This document shows positions 24,098 through 37,237 of a stretch of 64,000 nt of DNA, piece after piece; positions within the stretch are counted from its first letter, which is position 1, and each line of letters starts with the position of its first letter. Source of the stretch: Rostratula benghalensis (lineage: Eukaryota; Chordata; Aves; Charadriiformes; Rostratulidae); NCBI GenBank assembly GCA_013399305.1, contig VXAI01000305.1, positions 461,742-525,741 of the forward strand, read 5' to 3'. A model generated the notes under the pieces. That model saw only the letters and a program-made list of their open reading frames with translations. It searched no databases and was not told the origin of the DNA. Position numbers and translations under genes: made by a program.

Positions 24098-26904
24098 CAA
24101 ATACTGAATGAGCAAGAAGACCCATCAAACCAGAGGACAGACAGAGAAACAGAAAAGCCTGAAGCCATAAATGGTGAACAAAACTTAAGATAGATTAACA
24201 GAGAGAGGGAAAACAGGATTTTAGACAAATACTGGAGGACTTGTACTGTATATAGGGCAAATTACATGACAGGCAAAGGAGCAATTAGTAGAAAATAAGC
24301 CTGTCATTTAATCCTAGCAGCTGGTTAGAACCCAAGTGGATGAGAAATGTGGTTTAAGCGGTTTCTTTAAGATCAGCATCTCAGAAGCCCAGCTAAAGAA
24401 CATAAACAGAAAGAGGGTGTCAATCACGCTTGTTGGAGGCAAAATGGCACAGAAATGGTTTAACTTAATCCCTGAGGGTTAAATGTTGATTCTAACTTTG
24501 TTTTCGGGTTTCAGGCTGCATTTAAGAAAACCCCTCTGTTCCATTTGCTGCCCAGAGCCTCTGACATTCCACTTCTTAACTAAAAGGATCAGTGATCAAA
24601 CCAAATTCAGCAAATGTCAAAGGCATTCTTTCAAAAGTCGGTATGCGGTCTCAAAACATTTCACTTCTTGGCAACAACTGAGAGCAAGAAGATTGGGCCC
24701 GAGACAAGATGATCATTATTATTTTTAAGGAAAGGTATTCATATTTAGTCATTTGTTCCATCATAGACATCCTCTTCAAAGGTTGTTTGTAATTCCAGTT
24801 GCCTGTGCATCACCAGCTCCCATGGGAACCTTGGATTGTAACAGTTGTGTTGAGTCACTGGGAAACTCACTTTGACACAGGCATCTGCTGGCCCCTGCAA
24901 CTAAACACAGTCAGAGTTTTTTTACTTTTTTGGGGGGAACATACCCAACCCAAAGCTTCAGTCTTCAAGGAGTGTCAGGATGGTGTGGGCTTGCCTTGGT
25001 AGGGATCACCACAACCAGGGTCGTGAACTCCAGCTCTGTTTCAAAAAAGAAATTAAAAGTATTTAGTTATATATTCAGAACAAACAGGAAGACTTTATCT
25101 GAAAAGGTCATCACAAGTAAGTCACCATGTACATAAGTGCACGTACCCCTGTATTCACACGCATAGTTTTGAGTACATATAGGTGTCTTTGGTAGATGTG
25201 CTATAGCGTCAGACAGCCCAGCACAGTTCTGTCACCACATGGGTTTAGCGATATTATAGTGTTCAGAGGTGTTTTTAACTAGTGGTAATCTTCAGGATCA
25301 AGAAAAGCACGAGAAAAAAAAAAAATTCTTCCCTTTGGAGGTACACTTTCTTACTCACTGGGTTGGCTTCATGTAGCTAAGTGCTCCACTTTATGATGAT
25401 TTAGGAGCCTATGTAAGACTAGATCAAAAATAATTTTAACAGGACACAGGTAAACTATCGATAGGATCTTTCCTCTCAGCACATAAGAAAACTCTCGACT
25501 GCAGTGAAGAAAACAAAATGACCCTCAAAAGTCTTTTTGGGTTGAAGAACCTTTTGGGTGCCTATGTTAGTGCAGGGTCCTGGGCCATCTGGCCCAGCCT
25601 GTTTCATGACAGAGCTTTGGCCATCACTGTCCCCTGTAGTGACTGTATTCTGCCTATCACTAAGGACTGCAAGAAAATTATCTGTATACTCTGTATACAC
25701 ATAGATCTTTCCTCGCCCAGACAAGATCCAAAAGCCTGATGGCCACAGGCTGTTTTCCATGTATGGAACAGTCCATCCAGGGTTGTTCAGACCCACTGCA
25801 CAAACACATGAGCTTTGTCTGCAGTGAACACCAAAGGATTTGCAATACCCCAACTCCTGGTCCTGGACCTCCACACATCTGAAAAGGCAAGTGGGCTGGC
25901 ATCTGCTCCCAAAACTGGGAGGAGGAGGTCTGGTCCTGCAGGTCCTACATCTCAGTTGATACAAGCGAGTGATTTTGAGATACTGGTACCTTGTAAACAA
26001 GTCAATGCAGTTAAAACTGAACCACAATTTTTTTCACCTTTTCTTCTTTCCAGATTTCTTTTTACCCATTGGCAGGGTTGCAGTTGTGCACAGTGACTGC
26101 TTTCCCGTACATGGACAGTGCCACAAAATCCCTTTGTCTGTACCTTTGTTTCTCTAGGCTTACAGAGCTATTTTTCACAATGTAATTTACAAAATGTTTT
26201 CCTTATTCTGCATTATTTATTTCCTAACTCATTAACAAATCTTATTTATCTCCCCCACCTGAGTAACAACACAACTGAAGCTGATACAGGAACAGATGGG
26301 CAAAAATACTGCTCTTACCACACTTTATTAATGTTTCTCCACCAACTGTGATTCTTGGCAACCCCAATCCAGCCTTTCCCAGCCTTGGTCAGTGAAGTCA
26401 TACCCTCAACATCAGCAAAGAGAGAGCCTAATTCTCCACACACACATTAGGTGGGCTCTTCAATGTGCTTTTAAGAGAAAGTGATGGCTCCAGGTGCATG
26501 GTGAGAAGCAGTTTGTGTTTATTTCCCCTGTCATTGCTGCCATCTGTGTGCCACCTACTCCCTGAAGAGAAGGCAAAGCACTGCTTGGGCACTTGGGCTC
26601 CTAAAGGTAGATGTGTTTTTCATTTCTCTAGTTCACTGTATGTTGCAAGACTAATGCCAATGGTTTGGTTTCCTGGGTAAGCGCGGGAAGCAGGGGCAGT
26701 GCCTCTGTCACCTCCCTCTGCTTTCCCAGAAAAGCTGAGGGGAATATGGCCGGGATTTCCATGTTGCAAGTTTATGTCTTAAGTCTTTTTAACACCTCAG
26801 GAAGTTTGCTACGATGGTCATTGCAACACATCTCAAAGAAAAAGAAAGTAGTGAGGACATGTTCTTCTCTGTGTTTATTTTACATTCAACTTGCATGTGC
26901 TCTC

Positions 26905-26919
26905 GGGGGGGGGGGGGGG
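26905..26919 (+). repeat. Poly(G) tract of 15 G
   Basis: Fifteen consecutive G residues follow TCTC and precede TTTGTC. Length errors are likely in such a run. Confidence 0.95.
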
Positions 26920-27126
26920 TTTGTCTGCTCAGGGACCCACGAGCCCATTCTCCCCTAATCTAGTAGATTTAAAGCCCTTGGATGCTCTCAGTTAAATTTG
27001 ACAGAAGACTGGAGCTCCCAGTTCCCAAGTGTTTCCACAACACATAGGCTAAGCCCTGGTTCCCGGACAAAGCAGCACAAGATAACTCACATCTCCTCTC
27101 ACTGTAGGACATAATCCTCAACGCCA

Positions 27127-27591
27127 CGTTCCCCTTACCAGAAAAAAGACACTGAGGTGCTGGAGAGGGTCCAGAGAGGTCTGGTGCAGAGAGGCTGAGG
27201 GAACTGAGGTTGTTCAGCCTGGAGAAAAGGAGGCTGAAGGGAGACCTTCTCATTCTCTACATCTCCCTGAAAGGAGGTGTAGCCAGGGAGAGTCGGTCTC
27301 TTCTCCCAAGTCACAGGTGATGGGACAAGAGGAAACAACCTCAAGTTGCACCAGGGGACATTCAGATTGGATTGGGAAAGATTTTTATACTGAAAGGGTT
27401 ATTAATCCTTGGAATGGGCTGCCCAGGGAAGTGCCTGAAGCACCATCCCTGGAGGGATTAAAAAGCCAGATTGACATAGTCCTCAGTGACATGGTTTAAT
27501 GTTGGGATTTTTATCAAAGTTAGGTTGATGGTTAGACTCAATGATCTGAAAAGTCCCTTCCAACCCGGGGAATTCTATGATTCTATGATTC
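27127..27591 (+). mobile_element. CR1 LINE, 3' end, plus strand (same type as 9825 and 20858)
   Basis: Runs from the 'ccccttaccagaaaaaagac' block (consensus 'cctcactacaagaaggac') through 'aggctgagggaactgaggtt' to the tail AATTCTATGATTCTATGATT. It carries a small deletion at 27370, where 'ttggatatcaggaaaa' has become TTGGATTGGGAAAG. Confidence 0.97.
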
Positions 27592-28779
27592 CCCCTTCTA
27601 CATCTCAATTCCTCTGACTCCTTTTGTCCCGAACTGGACCCTGGTAGTGGATAGAGCACTTTGAAGTACAAGTGGGTGCCTAAATTGCTCAATTCCTACC
27701 AGCTTCCCAGCAGGTGAGTGGAGAGATGCAGGTGGTGTCCCCAGGGAGAGAAAGGCTGCAGGCAATCACACTCCTTCCTGTACCAGGGCACTTGGCTCTC
27801 TGAGCTCCAAGCCAACTGCTATTCCTGTTTCCAGTTTCCCCTTGCTTTCACCAATGGTCTCTGTCACTGTTAAATATTCATGTGTATTCATTTCCCCTTC
27901 CTCTCTGTTATGCACAGGAAAAAACAAAGTGAGTCCCGCCTTAACATTTCTTTAATGCTGCCGGGATTGTCACAGATCACAGCAGATCAGTGTTATGCTG
28001 CTGTAGGTACAAACTTTCAGAGTCCTTCAAAAAAATGTTGGTTATTCCAGAAAAACCTGTATTTTTATCAACTCTGAAACATTTGGGAGTTGTGTTATCT
28101 TTGACACCTTACAATGGGAGACTATAAAATTTAATAGTATCAACTCCTCTGTTCTTTTCAGCAGTCAACAAAATTTATTTTATTATGGCTAACTTTTGCC
28201 TTTCAAAAGTTTTTCCTTTTTTCATTTTAACTTATGGATCATAATTTTAGTATTATACTCCTATACATATTTCATTTTTTATATTGCACTTCTGACATTA
28301 TCCAAGTGAAATATTGCGATGGCTCTAAACATATTTTTTTCTGGAAGAACAGGCCTATAACTCACTTAGATTCTCTTTATAAACTACATTCCATAAAGCT
28401 CAGCAAATAATAGAGTTTGTAGTTTGGGACTGGACCAAAAAAGTTGAAAAAGAAATTTCATTCAAACCAAATCAAAACAGAAACTGACATTACAAAAATA
28501 AGTGAAAAATGGGGTAGATTATTAACAGAAATGAAGTTTTTCCTTTAAGTACATTAATGTCTCTGCCCTTAGAAGTCTTAGACATTGATTTGCCACATTC
28601 AGCCCAGCATCAGAAATGGCTTCTGTACACAGGAAACCTCACTTTTGGTGGACTTCATGGGAAAGACCTTCCTGGCTCAGACTGTCTTCTCCAGGAGAGG
28701 ACTCATCCTGTGCCTTCCTTGCCAAGAAAGACCTCTGATCTTTGGAAGCATCCAAGCATAGATTAGGAAGCTCCTGTTG

Positions 28780-28837
28780 TTTTTCTTTTTTGTTTTGTTT
28801 TGTTTTGGGGTTTTTTTGCCTTTTTTTTTTTTTTTTT
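28780..28837 (+). repeat. T-rich low-complexity tract
   Basis: T with interspersed G (TGTTTTGTTTTG) followed by 17 T. Read on the minus strand it is an A-rich tail of the kind left by retroposition, but no element body is recognised beside it. Confidence 0.9.
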
Positions 28838-29525
28838 CAAGTTTAAAATTATCAGGGAGCACTGAACAGCAGTTGTTTCATGTAAGCTTCTGGCCTGCCA
28901 CCACCTTCATTGCCGTCACCATACTTGGCCAGAAAAGCTGTATCAGCTTAACTTGAAACAACAAATTTTGTGAGTGAGGACACAGGGAGTAGTTATCAAC
29001 CATCAGGTCCTGTGAAAAGAAGGTTTAGGAGCTCCCCAGGTCTTAAAAGGACCTGCCCATCACCAGAAATCCTTTTGGTCTCTGTAGAGATCAACATTTC
29101 AGCTTGCTCTAGTCACTAACATTGCTCTGACCAGCCAAAGAGTGGGACTTGCCTGAAAATGAAGTTCTCAAGGGAAAAATACAAATAAATAATAATAATT
29201 TAAAAAAATAAAACACAGCCAAAAATTAAAATTAAAAAATTAAAAAACTTTGCCCTCAGAGGATGATGTTGCCAATACAATAAAACTAAGTAATTCTCTG
29301 GGTACTGCTGCTAACAAGCCCCAGTTTCCCATGTTCTGTTGTCTCAGGACTGAGTTATCTGGTGTCATCCAAATTCTAAAGGCTCCATTAAAATGTTGTC
29401 CAGCTTGGGAGAGCTGTGAGCTGTAATACCACTTTCTTGTGTGAGCCTCTGGTGTATAACAGGCTGACAGAAAAATCACAGGGTCTTGGCCCTTGCTGCC
29501 TGGCGTTCAGAAGGTCAGAGGAATC

Positions 29526-29553
29526 TTTTCTTTTTTTTTTCTTTTTTTTTTTT
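29526..29553 (+). repeat. T-rich tract
   Basis: Two T runs (11 and 13) separated by C. Confidence 0.9.
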
Positions 29554-30414
29554 GGAGTTTCCATTAGGTTTTATGAAACTAGCTAAACTAGCTGAGGAAC
29601 TGCTGGTTTTACAGCAGCAGATGCCAGAAGCCCTAATTCCATCCTTTCCTCAGTTTCTGTTGTTGTTGAAGGCTGCAACATAATACTGAGCACTAAGAAA
29701 GAGCTTGAACAACATCTGTCTGATTCAGGCAGCCTTTCTCTTGGTGGATATGAAGTCTAATCCTCTTTATTTTGATCTTCTCCATTTCTGGCTCAGATCC
29801 TCTGCCTTATACAAGGTAGATCATCTTTCTTCCGTTGACCTGCTGGCTGAGCTCCTCATAACTAAAAAAAGCAGGCTTTCACATTTGCCGTTATCTTAGG
29901 TGAGACTTAGTTACACTAAAACTAGGAAAAATTTTGTCTTTTCTGAGCTGCTGGAGTCAAGGGTTAGAATCTATCTTCTGCCAGACATTCAGATTCAATT
30001 CAAATTTTCTTGAATGCTCTCCTTTCTCCCAAGACCTGACCATTGCTCTGAGTAACATTTTCTCTAAATGTTTTCTCTGTCCTTAAAGTGAAAAAGCACC
30101 TTCGCCATCGTGCTCCTCTAGGAACCAGCTTCTGGTCCTACCAAGACTGTTTTAAATTTTTATTGCTTATTTGACAACACCCAGGACGAGCAAGGTTCTT
30201 TAAAAAATAGGTAAGAAAATCCAGTTTACTGCCTGCAGCAGTTTACAAACGTGATGCGGTGGTGGTGAGGGTGACAACAGAACAGGGAAACTCAGTGGGT
30301 AGGAAAAATCAAGTATGAACACCGAGACCGCACTGCTGTTCCCCGATACTGACTGTGCTCCATGGAGAGGCAGAAAATCAAGCATTTCTAAACAACTTTG
30401 AAATATAGAATCCT

Positions 30415-30448
30415 CTTTTTTCTTTTTTTTTTTTTTTTTTTTTTTTTT
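30415..30448 (+). repeat. Poly(T) tract
   Basis: About 33 bases, including an unbroken run of 26 T. Confidence 0.95.
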
Positions 30449-31465
30449 ATGGATACATCGTCCTAAAAGCTTGGGTTTTGAAGAAGTCGAAATAAAAAGA
30501 GAGCAGCAGAGCTCTTGTCACCACCTCAGAAAAGTGTTTTGATTTAGTTTTGACTTCAGTGGCACCTTAATCATGTTAACTCTTTTTTTTTTGCCAGAAT
30601 GGCAATAGGTATGGAATAAAGTCCGAGCCAGTGACTACTCTGGAAATCCTGGCATCAGAAATGTTTTATTTCTCAAACATTTTACCATTTTGAGATTTAA
30701 TGACAGCATTGCATTTATAGATTATTAATTAATTACTGAAGTTTTTTCCCCAAAATTAATTTTTCTGAAGATCTGATTTTCAGATGGAGCTGTTATGGCC
30801 ACTTGGCACACTGTGGACTGAACAAAATAAGAACACTTTTTGAAGAAAAATGTTGTGGTTTCAATAGATTTTAACTTTATTCTACTAACAAAAGACATGT
30901 TTGACTACAAAAACTACTTCAGGCTGGTCACACCCCTAGCCTGGCTTGAAAAAACAATCTAGGAAGCTCTTTATTTTCCTCTATTTTTCTAAGTAAAAAC
31001 TGTACCATTGACTTCATAAGATTTAAAACTTGCTGTGGTGCGAGCCACAAGACTTTCTGCAGCTAGTTATAGTGTTATTTCGGTCTGAAACATCACCAAA
31101 AATAACTAGCAGAAACTCATTATTTTTAAGAAAACAAGCTTATTTTTGTAGAAATTCAGGATACATACATCTTTGCATAGACTTGTTATATCAGCTGAAG
31201 TCAGTGCTAAAAATTCAACATCCTTTAAAAATATATGCCTTGTTCCTATAAAGAATCTGATTAATCTATGCAGCAAGCCAGTTTGGATTTCTTTAGAGAA
31301 TAGCATTATAATTGTTATTATTCATCTAGCAGTAGCATCAAAATAATTCCATGATTATTTTTTTAAGACTATGGTGATGGCACAATAGCAAGGCTGAGCT
31401 GAGTAAAACCAATGGCAAAACTCAACAGTTTCAGACTAAGACCTCTCCTGAATCCCCACCTATAG

Positions 31466-31970
31466 TTCTGTGTCCAGTGCTGGGATTCTCAACAGAAGGA
31501 CATGGACCTGTGTGAGGGGGTCCAGAGGAAGCCACGAAGCTGTTCAGGGGGCTGAAGCACCTGTCTCCTCAGGACAGGTTGAGAGTGTTGTAGTTGTTCA
31601 GCCTGGAGAAAAGAAGGCTCCATGAAGACCCTAGAACCCCTTCCAGTATCTAAATTGGGGCTACAAGAAAGATGGAGAGGGATTTTTTTCAAGGATATAT
31701 AGTGACAGGACAAGGGGTAACAGTTTTAAACTGAAAGAGGGAGGACTGAGATGAGATCTCAGGAAGAAGTTCTTTGGTGTGAGGGTGGTGAGAGCCTGGC
31801 CCAGGTTGCCCAGAGAAGCTGTGGCTGCCCCATCCCTGGAGGGGTTCAAGGCCAGGATGGATGGGACTTGGAGCAACCTGGTCTGGTGGGAGGTGTCCCT
31901 GCCCAGGGCAGGGGGTTGGAACTGGATTATCTTTAAGGTCCCTTCCAACCCAAAACCATTCGATGATTCT
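31466..31970 (+). mobile_element. CR1 LINE, 3' end, plus strand
   Basis: About 505 bp. It starts at TTCTGTGTCCAGTGCTGGGA, where ORF2 normally ends, and continues through 'cctggagaaaagaaggctcc' and the 'gtgagagcctggcccaggtt' block to the tail CATTCGATGATTCT. It is of the 'gggcagggggttgg' type. Antisense frames through it are not genes. Confidence 0.97.
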
Positions 31971-33093
31971 AAAAGGAATTTGAAGACTATGACATTTGAT
32001 CCATCAAAGTCATCATCTAAGTTCCTATTGACCGAGTGGCCAAAGTCTTGCAGTTCAACTCTATACAGCACACACCTGCTCCCTGTACTTGTGTAACAAT
32101 TCTTTCTGCAGTTTACTTCTACAGACCTACTGAAGAACTTTTAGCAGTACTCAGTGAGTCTCTCTAATCTCTCAATTATTCTGCATTTGGAGTTAGTGAA
32201 AGATTTTAATACATGGAAAGAAATCTTGGAAGAAATACTTAGTAAATCTTTCGTAAATGCTGAGTTCCTATGAACTCAACTTCTTAATTTATTGCACACT
32301 TTAACATGTGTACAGCTGTGCTTTGCTATCCTAAACAGTTTGCTGTATTCTGAAGTCTGTGAGATATATTCTAAACACACAGACACAAAGTTTCTAATTC
32401 TTTTTTTAAGGATGCGCTGCTTGTAAATATGATATATATCAAAATCTAAATACAGGTTTAAAACCCCTTGGCAGAGGGTGTCTTCAGATTCCAGATTTAG
32501 AGAGATGGAGATTCTAGTAGAGCAAACAGCTTGTTATAACCAGAAGTATGTTAAATTTTAATTCATTTGAAATAATATTGCTCGCATGTGTAATTGTTCC
32601 TTTTCACTTGGAACAGCTTATGAACTAATGGCCTAGCTCATTATTAAATTGGTTTTTACTCATAAATATTCATGGAATCATCAGGATAATCTTCAGATTC
32701 AGAATGCTTACCAGATGTTCACTCTGACCAGTTTTTTGTTGTTATTTGCACTGTGCGATTGGCCACTCAAACCGTATGGCACAGTTTCTAAGCCCCGAAT
32801 CAGTGACAAATGCTTAAATCTGGATACTGATGAAAAAACAAAAGTTTACTTCCAATACAAATCTTCAAATGAAAAAATCATGTCCCCAAAAAACCTTCCC
32901 TTTTTCATGAATTGTGAGTATTTTCACCCATTCCCCGTGGACATCCAAATAATGACAAATAACAAAAATTAATCCTAGGGCATCGCTTTTTCTCACAGTT
33001 TGAACGGATCTGTCTTTTGTCATTTGACAAGCTCTAACTTTTACCCAGGATCTAAATTTTAATGACAGTTACATTGTTTGGACTTCTGTTGCT

Positions 33094-33121
33094 ATCATCA
33101 TCATTATCATCATCATTATTA
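33094..33121 (+). repeat. (ATC/ATT)n trinucleotide run
   Basis: Imperfect ATC repeats with two ATT units. Confidence 0.9.
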
Positions 33122-33545
33122 GCCTTTGGACTTGTTTATTCTTCAATTAATTCAATGTATTGATTCAATCAACATACTTACTTTTCAAAATGTGCTTTCA
33201 AATAAATATTTCTGGGCAAGGCAGACATATTGGCTCTTTTCTTTAAGAAAATAAATACCATTTTAGGAATATTAGAGGAAAAGACATATAAATTGGCACT
33301 TTTCTTAAAGATTTCTGCACATAGCAGCACATTTTTTCACAGTTATATAAAAGTCAACTTTACTTGAACATTTCTGAGAAAACTAACACTTTTTCTTCAA
33401 TATCTGGAAATGATTCCTACATGTCATAAACTTCCAAACTTTAAGAGTATTAAAAACACTGTCCACATGGCATATTTCATAATACTGTCTACTCTACTCA
33501 TACCCTTACATCAGTCATCACCTTGGTATCTGAATGCACAAATTT

Positions 33546-33565
33546 AAAAAAAAAAAAAAAAAAAA
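33546..33565 (+). repeat. Poly(A) tract, 20 A
   Basis: An unbroken A run. No retroposon body is recognised to its left. Confidence 0.95.
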
Positions 33566-33774
33566 CCTAAAATGTTTTTCCAATTAAAAAATTGAAAACT
33601 GACTTCTCGGGGATCACACAAAGTTACTCCAGATAGTGAGCAAGAATTTGCTCTAGTCTCAGCTTCAATCTCTGTCTTTAAACATGAACCAAGAGAAAAC
33701 AGAAAAAAATGTCTACTGTTTAAAGTTATAATTTTGTTTTCTGCAAAACGACAAATGATTTGGGGGGACACGGC

Positions 33775-33893
33775 ATCAATTTGGACCAAAACATGATTTA
33801 TCCCAGACAAATGCAAGGTGATACATGCAGGAAGAATGACACAATTCACAGTAATCAAATGAGAGCTGTTTCCCTGTAGGGTCTTAGGGTATA
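33775..33893 (+). mobile_element. Ancient CR1/L3-like ORF2 relic
   Basis: One frame reads FIPDKCKVIHAGR at about 33799-33837. This matches the DKCKV-h-H-x-GR signature near the C-terminal side of CR1-clade reverse transcriptases. A stop lies directly upstream (TGA) and the frame is soon lost, so only a short eroded piece survives. Its divergence points to an insertion much older than the other CR1 copies here. Confidence 0.55.
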
Positions 33894-34550
33894 TGATGTG
33901 GAAGAGCTGACTTAACTCTCACAGTTGCCCCTGGTTGATGTAAAATTTCTGTAAAAAGCTGCAAAAAGCAGGAGATCAAATCTGGGCACCAAACAGCTAC
34001 ATAATCTGGGATCTGAGCAGCCCTTCCACAGGCAGTAGATTTCTGACGCTCATTCATCAATGAAGAAGGCCTTCCCTTCCATCATTCCAGTGTCTCATAA
34101 CCAAGGTGACATCTCATCATGAGAAACATTTCCAAACAAGAATGGTAGAAGGGATTTCTGCTTCCCAGCGGCAATTTTCCTTCTTGAATTAGGACCTTGA
34201 TGCTATGCTGTAGTCACATATTTAGAAGGGTTGCATTAGCTGCCGTAAATGAGGAGAGTTTCAGGAATTATCTGCTGTGACTGACAAATCTCGCATTGTG
34301 TTGTGCAAACATGGCCTCTGGAAAATAAAGCAAAGAATTTCACATCCTTCTGTTCCATGTTTTTCAGGATGATGAGGAACATCATGCCACTTTATGAAGT
34401 TTCTATTACACCACCAAAAGTGGTGCATTTATGTAACAAAATTCTGCAGCCCCTCCCAAAAATGCTGCAAGTGTGTAGGATTGGACACTTTAATGTATGA
34501 GAGGCACTGATTATTCTGAGCTTTCAGAAAACTTTCTAGGCTGCCTGTGA

Positions 34551-34642
34551 TGGAAAGGAGAGGACAGGAGAGGAAAAGAGAAAAAAGAAAAAAAAAATAA
34601 AAGGAAAAAAAAAAAAGGCAGAAAGAAAATAAAGAAATAAGA
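34551..34642 (+). repeat. Purine-rich tract
   Basis: About 90 bases that are almost entirely A and G, rich in GGA and AAAAG. It is low complexity, with no array unit. Confidence 0.85.
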
Positions 34643-36849
34643 ATCATAGTCCTGCACATAAAACAAATCTTTTCAGGTTGGCTGAAAACAGATGATGACA
34701 TTGTTCATTTGGAAGAACTGCGTCTCGTTAGATCCCAGAGTGTTTCTCCTACCACTTCCAAGGCTCATTCCACTTGGTCACTTCACTCTGAAGAGAACCA
34801 CGTCTTGGTGTTCTTGCAGTGCTTTTCACCACTTCTGTGGTACTCCAATCATTTGTTTGTGTTCTCATCTAACTGGCTTCATTCTTCTAGGCCCATTGAG
34901 TGCTGTCAGAAAGCTTTGTTGCACTTTAAAACGGATTTGGAATGCTTCAAAGAGATGAAAAACCTGAGATGAGGCAGTCCGACCTGTCTGTCAATAGCAT
35001 GAAATAAACTTCTCAGTCCCACTTCTGGCTCTCTCCTGGTCTTCCATCTCTTCCAGGCTTTGAGCAGGATATTAATCACGCACCTCCTGACTGATCACCG
35101 TCCAACTTCAGCCCTGGTGGAAGCTCAGGTTTCTATGAAATTGCACGAGAGGATGAAGCTGACCCGCTGTGCAGAGAACATAGAATGAATGAAGCCAAGA
35201 AACAAAAAAAAAAATGGTAAAGAAATGTAACGTGATGTAAGAAAAGAATTCCTTAGCCTATACAGTAACATCTATGACCCCATTTCCCATGGGAGTTACA
35301 GTCATTTATAGCGCAGAAGGATGGCAATTCATCATTTCTATCGGCAGCAATTTTCACACCACATCTGCAGCAGCACCAGCTGTGCTCGGACAGGAGAATA
35401 TTCAGATCTCGCAGCATCAGCCAGGAGGAAGAGCCAGTGTATGTGTACATATATGAAGCTGAAAAATAAGTGTAATTACACATTACATTGCATTATTAGG
35501 AATGCTATGTGAATACTCTGCTGTGAACGAAAGGTGAATTTTTTTCTTGCAAACCTTGAATATTCCTAACAAGGTCTCATTCTTTGGATGAACCCAGAGT
35601 TCTTCTGCATAGGGTCTGAACTTCAGCCACAGCAGCTGCTTTGAACTAAAGGAGAGGAAGAGATTAATTTTTTTTCTTATTTTATATGTGTCTCTGAACT
35701 CAGCTTCAAGTGGAAAGAGAAAATGTTCATAAATAAATAACTGTAATTTGAATTTTTCTTGCATCATAGACATTTTTTAGGAATTCCTATCTAGTCATAT
35801 ATAGTTATATATAGTTAAATAGAATTATATAAGACTGGAAACTTCCAAGACCAAGACAATCTACATTCCAGGTTTGCGAGAGAGCTGGAAGTTTTCATCA
35901 TCCATTTGAAAATTCTTTAGTTTATACAAAGACCCCTAAACAAAATTTTATGAAATATGGTTGCTTTTTAAAAGTTTTTTAATCATTTGTGAAGTTGTTT
36001 TATTTTCTGCAGGGTACCATATCAATGACTTGACACCACAAGAAAAAATCTAGCAAGGTAGCCACACAAATTGCAAGCAATTACCTAGAAGTGCCTTAAA
36101 ACCATTTCAGAGGTTTGTTTTCAATTATATCCTGTAGGATTCTCAGCTGTCATTGCACATTTTGATAAATGAAACTAACAACTGGAACCCTGTCTTTCCA
36201 TCTCTGTTTACACACTTTAAAAAACAAGAGCAACAAAATTTGAAAAGGATGGAAAGAGAAGAGGAAAATTACATAAATGAGACTGAAAAGAAAAACACAA
36301 CAAAATCAAACACATCAGAAAAAAAGAAGAGCAGAAGGCCAAGTTTATGTCTTCAGCTTTGCATGGGATTATTTCCTGATGCTTAGTTTCCCACAGAAGT
36401 GACTCTGAAAAATAAGAATACCCAGGGCAGACATGCAGCTCTGTAGAGTAATATCAAAAAGTGACCATGTTTTGGTATCTTTAACAAGACAAACATTTTT
36501 CGAATTCTTGAAGGTGCAAACAAAAAAAAATGGAAACTCTGAAAAGTTACAAGTAAAAATTATTACTTGCATCCTGTTTTAAAGCAGATCTCTGCATAAA
36601 TCAAGGTTCAGTTTACTCCTCTTTTCTTCAAGGGTCTCACTGTTTTGCTGCCAGAAAACATCTTCTCATTTCTACTCCATGTCCATTTACGATGAAGTGT
36701 TCCATCGTTACAACACCTAGATGGCATATCATGGCAAAGCTGTTAGCTGGGCCATAACAACAACTGGTAATACAGATTTTAAAATTCCTTGTGATCAAAG
36801 GGAGAAGGCACGTTCCTCCCATTTTCTTATATTTGGAGAATCATATATC

Positions 36850-37237
36850 CACAGAATCATAGAATGGTTTGGGTGGGAAGGGACCTTAAAGCTCATCCAG
36901 TTCCAAACCCCCTGCCCTGGGCAGGGACACCTCCCACCAGACCAGGTTGCTCCAAGCCCCATCCAACCTGGTCTTGAACCCCTCCAGGGATGGGGCAGCC
37001 ATAGCTTCTCTGGGCAACCTGGGCCAGTGCCTCAGCACCCTCACACCAAAGAACTTCTTCCTGAGATCTCATCTACAACTCCCCTCTTTTGGTTTAAAAC
37101 TGTTCCCCCTCGTCGTATCTCCCCATTTCCTTATGAGTCCCTCCCCACTTCTCTTGTAACCCCTCTAGGGACTGGAAGGGGCTCTAAGGTCTCCCTGGAG
37201 CCTTCTCTTCTCCAGGCTGAACAAACCCAACTCTGCT
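36850..37237 (-). mobile_element. CR1 LINE, 3' end, minus strand
   Basis: Begins with CACAGAATCATAGAATGGTT, passes 'ctcccaccagaccaggttgc' and the 'ctgagatctcatctacaact' block, and ends with CTGAACAAACCCAACTCTGC. About 390 bp of a 5'-truncated copy of the 'gggcagggggttgg' type. Confidence 0.97.

Larger units (their letters stand above)
23557..27126. other. Unique sequence with an assembly gap, no gene seen
   Basis: Contains a purine-rich region (23810-24300), a 13-base gap and a poly(G) tract. A 183-codon minus-strand frame at 25476-26027 shows no domain or splice support, and shorter frames overlap it on the other strand. I do not call it a gene. Confidence 0.55.
27592..31465. other. 3.9 kb unique sequence, no gene seen
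   Basis: AT-rich unique sequence with several T-rich runs and an A-rich stretch at 29180-29248. No recognisable transposable element and no supported exon. Confidence 0.6.
31971..36849. other. 4.9 kb mostly unique AT-rich sequence
   Basis: No recent transposable element and no supported gene. It holds a trinucleotide run, an A20 run, one ancient LINE relic and a purine-rich stretch, listed separately. Around 35795-35830 there is a TATATAGTTATATATAG direct repeat. Confidence 0.6.
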
